This document shows positions 23,463 through 33,229 of a stretch of DNA of 64,000 bases, piece by piece. This DNA comes from Notospermus geniculatus (Eukaryota; Nemertea; Pilidiophora; Heteronemertea; Lineidae). The translations under genes were made by a program, and so were the position numbers. Positions within the stretch are counted from its first letter, which is position 1. The number at the start of each line of letters is the position of its first letter. The stretch spans positions 94,785 through 158,784 of the forward strand of contig NMRB01000367.1 in NCBI GenBank assembly GCA_002633025.1, written 5' to 3'. The notes below the pieces were generated by a model. The model was not told where the DNA came from. It was given only the letters and a program-made list of their open reading frames with translations, and did not search any database.

Positions 23463-24610
23463 TAGGAACTTACGCATTTCTGAATCTCTTCAAGACAAAC
23501 ATGGTCCTTTTGATTCTACATGAGTCTACACTTCCTTTCGGTCATTGAGATATTTGGATGCTGATATATTTGAAGATCATAAAGTTATTTGAAGCTCAAG
23601 AGGTCTTCTTTTTCAACCGATGTAGGCCTATATGCTCTTCGGTGAAAAAAATGAAAAATAAGTCTCATTGTAAAATCATGATATGTTTATTGAAAAACCC
23701 ATGTTTTATCAACACCCCGATGTCGAATGGCACACAATACCTGCATCTATGGAAAGCATATAGGGAAAGGCAATATTTTAGCTTTGCTTCTTATAATGAT
23801 ACATCGTATGTATAAATATCATTCCAGTTAGCGTTTTCAACACACCTACATTGGCTAGTTTCAGTTCGCCAATGTGGTACATTTATCATCAGGAACGCCT
23901 CAGGCACCGACTTGTATTTACATTTTTCAAGCTACATGTAATAAACGACTGCATCTTGGGTGACTAAATATGGAATGCAACGGGACTGTACACCATCTGT
24001 GTGACACCACCAGTAGCAGGCCAATTTAAGTAGCCTGGAATGTGCCGTAGCTTTAAATACTTCCTCTGGAGACACCAGCCAGTCTTGTTAATAAATAATA
24101 CGCACACACGTCTTCAGGGAATGAAACAGAGTGATGGACAGAAATCGCTTCTGAACGCCAAAAAAGCAGCGATTTTCTGTCGAGAAGAATATTGAAATCT
24201 ACCGAATAAATTTTGGACCGACACCCATCCGGAAGAACACTTTACAACACGGACCGATTTGAATCCAAAGCAGTCGTTGGTCTGGTCGCCGTCCTTTGGG
24301 AAAACGGAACTCGAATTCATCCACAGAAATTGATTGATATCAATTCATAATCAGTCAGGGAGTTTTTTAACCGAGTTTCGGAGAACAAAGTTGGAATACA
24401 CACCTCCAGGCAACTCAAAAATCTGGTTTTTCGCGTTTTTTTTCCCTATAGGTATTTGCATATATATTATACATGACAGCGTTGACGTTATGGATAAAAA
24501 TACGACCAGTGATATGGTTTGGTATTTTCCAAGTATGGGTTGGCTAAATGTTTGCTACGACAATGTAATACATAGAAAGAATGATAAGTAACTGATGCGG
24601 ACTGGAATCA

Positions 24611-24789
24611 CAGGGGCGGATCCAGAATCATGGGAAAGAGGGGGCACAGCCAGCGCACATCGTGGAAAACCTCGGTCAAATTTTAACATCTTTTCAAAAT
24701 TTCAAAATTTCCCGGTCAATTTTAAAGATTTTCGACAAAATAGAGGGGGCACGGGCCGGCTTTGCCCCCCCCCCTTGGATCCGCGCCTG
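24611..24789. mobile_element. 179-bp CAGGGGCGGATCC MITE, copy B only
   Basis: The termini CAGGGGCGGATCCAG and GGATCCGCGCCTG are inverted partners, flanked by AATCA on both sides (24606-24610, 24790-24794). Copy A has the empty site (about 8746-8750). The interior has A/T-rich direct repeats and a G/C-rich right end. Confidence 0.9.
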
Positions 24790-25472
24790 AATCACTCCAA
24801 GCTTCTTTGGTATTATTTCAATATTCTCCCCAATTGTTCAGTTGCAATTGCTGCTGTAAAATACTTGGCGGACAGGGGTACGGTAGTAGGATACAGTAGC
24901 TTGGGCGACATGTTATCAGAAAGCATTCATAACATTATAGTTTCACTGTGTATTCTTAACTCCTTGACGCCGAAGGCCGAGATAACTGTCGGTATCAGTT
25001 AGGCGCCCGACACCACCACTTTCTTCTGCTCATAACTCAGTTATTACTGGTCCGCCCGCGAATTTAGACACAATATTTTTCTTCAAAAATCGAGCAAAAA
25101 TACTTTCGAATTGGCTGTGTCACTGATTGACGTTGTTGGAAAGGGCTTTTGCCATACTATAGGCCTACATGTCCAGTTGGCACACCACACCACCGAGAAT
25201 CATTTGGGGAAATTATTTGTACGTCATCGACATCGAATGGCAGTGCTCGCCTGTTCAGAACGCGGCTGAGTGTGAACATCACGTCGCAGGGCTTCATTGA
25301 GGACCTAAATAACGAGCGTGGTCTTGTCTATGTACTGTTAAAACATTGCACGGTTAAGGAGCAACAGCAAAATTACTAGACCCATATCGGACCCCCTGCA
25401 AAAAGACAGCTTTTTCCAATAATGGCCCGGCGTCAAAGAGTTAAGTAAAATGATTCGTTAAAAGGATATATT

Positions 25473-25590
25473 GGGTCATATGAATAAAGAGTAGCAAATG
25501 TTTTTACTTGAATGTTGCAATACAAATGCATTAGGCAATGCTGTACAAATCTGAAGTAAAAAAAATTGCTCGTCTTTATTCATATGACCC
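25473..25590. mobile_element. 118-bp MITE with 3-bp TSD, copy B only
   Basis: Perfect inverted ends GGGTCATATGAATAAAGA, flanked by ATT (25470-25472, 25591-25593). Copy A is uninterrupted here (about 9588). A 3-bp target site fits a PIF/Harbinger-type mobiliser. Confidence 0.9.
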
Positions 25591-25870
25591 ATTGGTTGAA
25601 GTAGCTTTCCTTATTAGGCAGATCTATTGTCATTGTTGATCTTACAGCCTGGGGGGCAAGACATGTTTCTAATGTACAATACATGTATTCCCAAAAGAGC
25701 AGAAGATACGTGTTTAATAGTACAAATCGATGACCAACATGAATAGAGCGGCCTAAAGAAGCAATTCCTTCTCAATATCTTTCTTGTCTGTACCATCCAC
25801 TGGTTCGCACTCGCTGCTGTCCTGGCCTTCTTCGCTCCAGTCTGGAAGAGAGAGGATAAAACACAACGTA

Positions 25871-26267
25871 CACTCATGGCCAAAAATAAATGGACAGCAG
25901 TTTTTCTTGAATATCTCCAAACCAATGGGGTAGAGAAAGTTGGTCCCAACATATATAGTGCCCAAAAATCACATTTCTACTCAGAATATTTGAAATTACA
26001 GAATATATTATGAAAGGCCCCGATGAGTAGAACACAGTGATATAAAAATGTTGAATGAAATCATGCAAATAAAAAAGTAGCAAAAACCACGCCTTTACAA
26101 AATTTCTTCTGCCAAATGTAGCTTTAAGCGGAATTTTTCGACTCTGATACCATTATTAGACAGCCAGGAAAATTTGCTACTATATATGTTGGGACCATCT
26201 TTCTCTACCCCATTGGTTTGGAGATATTCACGAAAAACTGCTGTCCATTTATTTTTGGCCATGAGTG
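25871..26267. mobile_element. Tc1-like foldback, CACTCATGGCC termini (copy B)
   Basis: Arms of about 90 bases start CACTCATGGCCAAAAATAAA on both sides, TA flanks both (25869-25870, 26268-26269), and the interior is non-coding. The right TA is the first TA of a TACATGTA. Copy A keeps only one arm (9877-9951). Ends are 5'-CA...TG-3', as expected for a Tc1-type element. Confidence 0.85.
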
Positions 26268-26572
26268 TACATGTACGTCAACTGATACGTTGTGAGTACT
26301 CGGTAAATAAGAAGCAAACTGAATTTAAGAAACCACCTCTTTTATGGTTGACCCTGCTCTTCATCTTGTTTGCTTTGAGCTAATGGTTGGTGAAAAGGAT
26401 GTCTGCAGTCATTTCCAAGATATGCAATTTGCTAATGCTTCTGATTTGGGTGAAAGTCGTTTCCAAAGTAAACAGCTCAATATTTCATGATTATGAGATT
26501 TTGCTAAGAGCTATTAAATGGACGTCTATGTTGGCATTGCTCAATCAAAAGTCTTCCTATGTCTGTCTCCAG

Positions 26573-26704
26573 GAAGCAATCAGTTTGTCCATAGTTAGGT
26601 CTTTTATCACGACTGTTGTGTCCGACATTCTAACTAGTCATGAAGTCTCTGTTGCTGTTGTTTGTGGGGATTTTCGCGGGAAGAGGACAGACACGACGGC
26701 AAGG
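26573..26704 (+). CDS. Exon with 5' leader and signal peptide, gene 2 (copy B)
   Basis: Second copy of 10257-10388: same acceptor, ATG at 26640, same leader peptide, same GTAAGC donor. The contig ends at 27292 before any downstream exon, so this copy of the gene is truncated by the assembly. Confidence 0.6.
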
Positions 26705-27292
26705 GTAAGCGCCTGTCTGTATGGAGGCCTACTCTCGCGTATATCCCGCGCGGCGAACTACCAACACAGTCCAGTCGGAGTTGTAACTGGGGCAAAAAGT
26801 TACACTCAGCAATGTACATGTAGCAAATAGTGATGATAAAAAGCCATGACCACTCTTCGTTCCTGGGGATCGTTTTCAATTTCAAACCTGCGTTGGAGAT
26901 AACTGCTATCGGGCCGCAGGGATTTCGCTTGCGATCGCCACCTCGGAGTATTACGCGTGGGAACTGAATATTAACCAATGTGGAATCAAGAGTGACTAAC
27001 GCTGAAAGGGTAAATGTCATCCTGGGTATATACAAAGATTACCCAGGATCTCAATCTTCACTAAAACAATACCCTGGGTGTAGTTTCGGTAGCCGTATAT
27101 CAGCCAGCATCGTCGAATGACACCTGGATTCGTGGTCGACTCGCCCTTGGGCACATGACCGGCTGAGGAATGTCATGAACAGCTACACTCAACAAGTACC
27201 ACGGCGCGAGACCGCGAGATTCCACGGAATTTCTCAATAGGACTCGTTCCTAGGCACTGATTGCGGATGCTGGGTGGTGTTCGGCTACCGAA

Positions 27293-27293
27293 N
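27293..27293. other. Single N, contig join at a palindrome arm
   Basis: Copy B stops here, a few bases into the right arm of the foldback seen whole at 10672-11048; unrelated sequence follows. Confidence 0.85.
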
Positions 27294-27488
27294 ATGAAAA
27301 AAAGAACTCACCTAGAGTCTCATTGTTTAAATGTGCTGAACTCCTTCGAAGTAGGCGATTGAACTGCTGAATGCAGACTCCTGGCCTTGGCTGTGAATTC
27401 CAATGATGATGACGTCAAGCAATGGCAAATGATACGCTGGCGCAAAAGGCGCGAAAATTCAAATACCCCTGTTTTTTATTTTGTTGAA

Positions 27489-27503
27489 TAGCGCCCCCTG
27501 GTG
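27489..27503 (-). promoter_or_regulatory. CTCF-like motif
   Basis: The minus strand reads CACCAGGGGGCGCTA, an excellent fit to the bilaterian CTCF core consensus (CCACCAGGGGGCGC). It sits inside a repeat that has a second copy of the motif about 137 bases away in the same orientation. Binding is inference. Confidence 0.45.
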
Positions 27504-27626
27504 AACAGATCTGGCATTAACTTCCCTTTGAACTGATGTAGAAAATATCAACCTATCTATACCAACACTTTTTGTCTGCCTATTTACAATAGGGGCTGAG
27601 ATATTGCGATATTTCATTTTACGCAA

Positions 27627-27640
27627 AGCGCCCCCTGGTG
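27627..27640 (-). promoter_or_regulatory. CTCF-like motif
   Basis: The minus strand reads CACCAGGGGGCGCT; second motif of the pair in this repeat. Confidence 0.45.
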
Positions 27641-27856
27641 CGCTTAATAGAGGGCAAATTGCGCTCATTTTTTGTTTCTGAGGAGAGTTCACCCAGGGCT
27701 ACCTTCACAAGAAATTTGGAGTCTCTAGCTATTACGGTTACAAAACGTCGGGCATAAGTTGGGCAGAAGGACTGCTTGACTGCAGGACTGACACATGACG
27801 CCACTCAACAGTTATTTGACTAGCTCCGCTGACCTTTGGTCAGCTGAGCTAAAAAC

Positions 27857-29700
27857 GGGAAAGAAACTGTCACAGTGATGATAGTCTTCATCAGACCGAT
27901 GCATATACCAGTAATGAATGAAGTGAAACACAACTTTCTCAACGATATACTTCAATATATAATTGATATCTTCATCAGACTGGCTATTCATGGGAACCGA
28001 CGTTTCGCGATGTCGTTCATGCGAATCAGTATGAGACACTTGTCGCAGTAGTTACGTCTCGGTGGGTTTCGTGTCTTCGACAATGATTAATGACTGCAAA
28101 ATGTAGAAAAAGATAGATTCCTTTTGGGAACTGGAATGCTTGGATAGCGTTGTTTCTATGGTTCTACGAAGGAATGCTAACAGTAAACCAAATGGCCGTG
28201 CAGGATGTCTTTAATAAATCAAAATTAATCGTGTTCGGAGATTATGAATGTGGCGTGTCCATCCCGGCTGAACATCCCGCGTTTTATCTCTTAAATTATT
28301 CACGTATACACCGCGTTTATTTGCTGACGTCCACGATATATTCAGTTGCAGGAAGTAATATCCCAGAAGATCGGAATATGAATATGTAATCGCTGGTCAG
28401 CCAAGCAGATGGACATCCGAGGGGGAAGCCTTCTATCATTCAATGACCCCGGTCAATAACATCTCCATTATCCTATAATGGAATGTTCGAGAAATGCAAA
28501 GGGTGCCCTGCCGGGCGACTCAGACGATTATTTTTGTTTGCACTTGGGAATATAACATTATTGCTTCATGGAATATTGATTAAAGGATAGATTCTGGATG
28601 CAAAGTTTACCCCTGGGATTATCTAAAAGTAGTAGAACAAGAGCGACTTAGCAAACGCGCAGCAGGGGCGTCAAACCTGTACGAACATTATTAGTAAGGT
28701 TGCGCATCCTATCACACTCCAAACTGTGCGTTGAACCTGGTTATCCATTGAAACGGGGACTTGAATTTCGTGTTTTCGTGACTTTGTGTGTGTGTGCCCC
28801 AAGTGTTGACCAAGCAGAAACAGGGATATCCCATACAGAGGCAATACCCGTGGTTGCACTGCACCCGTTTTTTTGCGGTCACACCCTTGAATTTCCGGGC
28901 TTCAAGAAACCCATGTCTGAAAAACACGGGTTTTTGACACATGGCAAGCTCGCCGTGCTTTTCGAAACCCCCGTGTTTTCGTTTGTTCTTAGCACGGCTA
29001 CAGATGGCGCAGCCATTAAGTGACGTCGTTTTCGCGCCTCCAACAATGTGTGCCAATAGAGAAATGACCGAAGAATCAATGCATGCAGCGCACCTGTCGC
29101 CGGGCTACTTAACAAGAATGTAGTCGTGCGACCTCTCCCCGAGCTTTTCGTACACACGGGTTTGGCACGGGTCTGGAAAAACACGGGTATTTTCAACAGG
29201 TGTAACCGCAGCTACTGTACGATTTATACGTATTTAGCTGTATTTTGGACCGTGACTTTGCTAGCTGACTGACGGGCATTGATTGGGAAATAGGGTCGGT
29301 GGGAGCAGATCATTTTGTTGTCGTTGCAAAGGTCGATAAACGGATAATGGACATTGATCCGCGGATATAAAAGGGAGTGCAGTGTTCATTGAAGCTAACC
29401 AGTCTCAGGACATGGTTGCCACTTTGTTGGGATATCAGTTTTTCCTCAACCTTGATATCAATGCAATGTCAGACTTTCTTCATCTCATTGGTTTCTATTG
29501 ACCAGAATGTATCGGTATTGGTTTCATACTCGTTTGCCCGATATCACATGGCTAGCCTTGCTACCTGACTGAAGTCTTTCCAAATCGATGCTTTCGGCGG
29601 AAAAGGAAGCCAGCGGCGAAGGTATCCTTTGTTGAGGGGAAGAATCGATGAACAAACGTCTAGATGGGTTGAATGGTACTTGTGTGTATCGAAGGATTTA
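27857..29700. other. Unassigned stretch
   Basis: No gene recognised. A degenerate inverted-repeat element may span about 28847-29212, with ends like GTGGTTGCACTGCACC and, inverted, GCGGTTACACCTG, and internal ACCCGTGTTTT motifs in both orientations. ORFs here are short and open in several frames at once, as expected for an inverted repeat. Confidence 0.4.
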
Positions 29701-30168
29701 TTAAGGTGAAGGGATACCTAACAGATCGGCACAGGCCTACCGGCGGTGTCAGAACTAAATCTATTGTGCGGCAGCCCATACCAATAGCTTATATAATGTG
29801 AATCGGGGCATTTTTAGACCTTAATTACATGTAGTTTATAATGGGTAACTGAAATACTTTTTTTGAGAAAACTCTCTATAGGCACATGAAGATTGCTTCT
29901 CTTTATGTAACGATGGTATAATCCGGAACAGTACAGTCGGTAGCCAAGATTCAGAATTTAGCCCCGAAAATGAAATTATAGGGTCTAATTAAATGTTAAT
30001 TAATAGCATTACTGATAACCCAAATTCACAATTTTATATAAGAATGTACGGAGCAGGGTTTATACTTACATGTAAGTAATAAACTTGGTTTAATACATTA
30101 CTTTAGGTTATAAAAAGATATAGATTTTTCAATTTTGTGCGTTGTGCGTAGGTATCCCTTCACCTTAA
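29701..30168. mobile_element. 468-bp element with TTAA ends
   Basis: TTAAGGTGAAGGGATACCTA at the left is mirrored by TAGGTATCCCTTCACCTTAA at the right. If TTAA is the duplicated target, this is a piggyBac-type non-autonomous element; the interior is A/T-rich and non-coding. Confidence 0.7.
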
Positions 30169-31099
30169 GCCATTCACCCTTACACAACCTGTATCTGCTG
30201 TCAGATTAGCGCCGTGAAAACATCGGCGCCTGTCAACCAGTGACAGTTTGTTTCGATTGCTGTATCACGCCGAGCAATTCATACATTCAAAAGTAATCAG
30301 TCAGTAGTCAGTAGTCTCCTTTGGATATTCCTGTTTTTTTCTGAATACGTCGTCCGAAGATTCAATCGCCGCGTAACGTTCTAATATAATGTAGTTCACT
30401 CGAACATGTTTGAATGCGACCACTGCCATTCTCAGAGAAGTTATGTGAATTTTGAATGGAGATATAGCGTGAAATAACCATCATTGAATCCCAATATTGT
30501 AATTCATCTCCTGTGGCATTTCAATAAAGCGTCCACCGCGCCCCTCTACGCAGAATTCAATCAGGAAGAGGGAATATTAGTCGGGTGGGATGCGTTCGCT
30601 TGGAGACCGATGGAGCGTCTTCATAAATAATGGAACTGAATAGACTCCAGGATGAACCATTTGTGTGCATTTCACAACGTTACGTATCGTCATTGTTAGC
30701 ACGAAGGGGGAATATCCGTCGCTCATTTGCCAAGACGGATATCATTCAATACAGAGATTTGCTTTGGGATGTTTACGGATGAAGAGAAGGAATTTGTAAT
30801 TCTAGAACCATCGGAAGAAAATTCTGTGGTTAAAGTTGCAAGGACAAGTTCAGAAAGAAATGAATATTTCATAATTCCATTAAAGGATGAACTTCAAAAA
30901 GAAAATCGTTGAATCGTAACAAAGATGATACTGACACACAATTCTAACCCAGTCCCAATTCGATTTGTCGGCCTTTGATCTACATGTATATCCCAATGAC
31001 CTTATGTCATTAGATGGTAAAGTATAGAGTCGAGATATAAATCTTAAATGATTTATTAGAGTTTCACTCTTTGAAGTTCTGTGACGGTATTCTTTGCAG

Positions 31100-31164
31100 G
31101 AACCATGAGGGCTGAAGGGCATCAGAAATTCAACAGTATCTTTGGAAGTTGCTTTCCAGTTACA
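31100..31164 (+). CDS. Candidate short exon
   Basis: Acceptor GACGGTATTCTTTGCAG (ending 31099) and donor ACA|GTATGT bound 65 nt with one open frame (TMRAEGHQKFNSIFGSC...). A 31-nt open stretch with an excellent acceptor (CCTTCCTCCCTCTAG, ending 31256) and a GTATGT donor follows at 31257-31287 in a compatible phase. The implied 92-nt intron is short. Coincidence is quite possible; no family is recognised and no duplicate copy is available for testing. Confidence 0.25.
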
Positions 31165-31889
31165 GTATGTTGGAAATCAAAGTGGGACGAAAAAGTCGCA
31201 CACTTGTAGAATGCTTCCCGTTCCAAGTGGGAGGACATTATCCTTCCTCCCTCTAGGAGATTTTGTTACACAGAGAAAAGAAAACTGGTATGTGTCGCAC
31301 GATAGTGCCACCATCAGCTTAGGGAAACGGATATTCCTGGCATGAATTGGATGAGGCAAATATGATAGAATCACCACATTTTGCCGACAGTATATTCATT
31401 TGATATGGAATTATGGCTGCAAAGTACAGGAATCCGATTGGACTGACAAACTTTAAAATGAAATACAGACGCCTGATATGACTAAATTTTCCGGTGCTAA
31501 TGGAAAATCATGATTCCGAAATTCTGGTATTAGTGTGGCTTTATTATTTCAATCCCGTTTGTGCGAGCTTATCTATCGGAGATCAGAGAAAATTCTCGAG
31601 GTTTCCCTAATTTCAATTTCGGATAATATCTGGATTGGGTTTATCATCCAGAGGACATGAAGCAAGAAGCTACAAAACGCTACAAAGTTGAAAATCACGC
31701 TGGCAGTTTAATACCGGTGTAGCTGTGTGCACGAGAGAAAAGTCTGATTAGAAGAGGGAAGTAACAAGAGGCCCATGGGCCTTGCGCTCAGCTGACTATG
31801 ACCTGCCAACTCAAGAGGCTGAAAGAGGGTAAACGAAGTACGAATAGTGTGCCTTTTTAATGGTTAGCAAGGAAAGCGTTCCTCGTGGT

Positions 31890-32345
31890 AATCAGTTCAG
31901 TGGAAAGGGGTTAATATCACTTCGTGAATAGAAAAAGATATCTTATCAGACCACTTGGGTAGGAAGGGGTTAATATCTCTTGGTGAATCGAGATAGATGT
32001 CGTATTACACCTATTGGGCGGGAAGGGGTTCATCAATCGAAACTTGGGTAGAAAGGGGTTAACATCGCTTATTGAATCGAGATAGATATAGTATTACATC
32101 CATTTTACATCCATTGGGTGGGAAGGGGTTAATATGACTTCATGAATTGAGATGATACATGTTTATTGTTGTATCATGTCAGAGCCATTTTGTGGGAAGG
32201 GGTTTAAATATATCACTTATGAATTGAGATAGCTATCATTATCATTATGAGACCTACTGGGTCACAGGTGAGGAAGGGTTACAACTCTTGGTGAATCGAG
32301 ATAGATCTTAATGACACCCACACGGTGGTAAGGGGTTAATGGATG
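31890..32345. repeat. Degenerate minisatellite, about 65-bp unit
   Basis: About seven units each contain GGGAAGGGGTTAATAT, a TGAATCGAGATAGAT segment and an ATTACA-like segment. Spacing varies from roughly 50 to 80 bases. It lies inside the composite repeat. Confidence 0.75.
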
Positions 32346-32869
32346 GGAACCGGTCCATAATTCATAAAACCTTGCCAGGCGTAGTTCCTTGCTATGACAT
32401 GAATATCAACATACATGAATATCAACATATGAAGTATAAACAGGGTAAAGCTACTCGGTTGCCTGGATGCCCGCCCACTGTTTAGTGAGACCACAGCACT
32501 AGTTCATGCCATGAATCATGGTGGTGAGGTTGATCAATGCATGCTCCACTAGGCCTACTAGACTGTTCAAATCTACCTATTTCAATGATCTAAGTTACCA
32601 ATTAGGCATTGAGACTGTTACCCCACTTTAAAAAATGAGTTTAAGTATGTGACCTTACCTGATGAAAGATAGTCATGATATAACAGCACGTTGAACTTCT
32701 CAAGTGATGAAAAGCACAGTCATCACAGTGGCCATGTTGAACATAGTATCAGTCCAGTCTCAGTGTTACCACAGGCTACATATAGGTGGACAGGACACCA
32801 GGTACAGAGTCACTCTGGGAACTTTGAAGTGCGGGAAATTCAAATACCCCTGTTTTTGATTTTGTTGAA

Positions 32870-32885
32870 TAGCACCCCCTGGTGG
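32870..32885 (-). promoter_or_regulatory. CTCF-like motif in repeat
   Basis: The minus strand reads CCACCAGGGGGTGCTA, the same position in the repeat as 27489-27503. A weaker partner (GCCCCCTGGGGGG) is at about 33011-33023. Confidence 0.4.
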
Positions 32886-33229
32886 ACAGATCTGACATTA
32901 TTTTCCCTTTGAAATGAAGTAGAAAATATCAACCTATCTATTCCATCACCTTTGGTCGACATATTTATCACAGGTGCTGAGATATTGAGATATTTCGTTT
33001 TGCGCAAATTGCCCCCTGGGGGGCATAATATGGGTCAAATCGCAAAAATTTTTGGTCCTGTTTCGAGTCCTTCCTAGGGCCTACCCCTCCATCCACTTTC
33101 ATGACCCTGGGCCTTGCGGTTGCAAAACGTGCCAGTTTAACGGACGCCACACAGACACACACACATCCGGACGCCACTCAGTATACATATGACTAGCTCC
33201 GCTGACCTTTGGTCAGCTGAGCTAAAAAG

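Larger units (their letters stand above)
15223..27292. repeat. Large duplicated block, copy B
   Basis: Direct-orientation second copy of the block that begins at position 1. It lies in a separate contig bounded by single Ns at 13473 and 27293 and contains the 799-base gap 19832-20630, whose counterpart in copy A is about 3930-5470. Both signal-peptide exons of copy A are present here (21218-21286 and 26573-26704). The 1.75 kb to its left (13474-15222) has no counterpart in the window and would correspond to sequence left of position 1 if the two copies are alleles. Confidence 0.95.
27441..27856. mobile_element. Repeat with two CTCF-like motifs (3' part)
   Basis: Matches 32826-33229 over its length and ends with CTCCGCTGACC...GTCAGCTGAGCTAAAAA. 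It carries TAGCGCCCCCTGGTG at 27489-27503 and AGCGCCCCCTGGTG at 27627-27640. The 5' part seen in the other copy (from 31763) is absent. Confidence 0.75.
31763..33229. mobile_element. Long composite repeat, AACAAGAGGCCCATGGG ... GAGCTAAAAA
   Basis: The left end AACAAGAGGCCCATGGGCC with CGCTCAGCTGA and the right end GGTCAGCTGAGCTAAAAA form an imperfect inverted pair. Elements with this start and end are, from memory, common in marine invertebrates. The interior holds a degenerate minisatellite (about 31890-32345) and, near the right end, two CTCF-like motifs shared with 27441-27856. The related tail of another member is at 41724-42028. Confidence 0.65.

Noticed and set aside
30727-30912. 61-codon charged frame ending QKENR
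   Set aside because: Starts at a non-ATG codon, has no acceptor or donor and no second copy to test; A/T-rich composition explains it.
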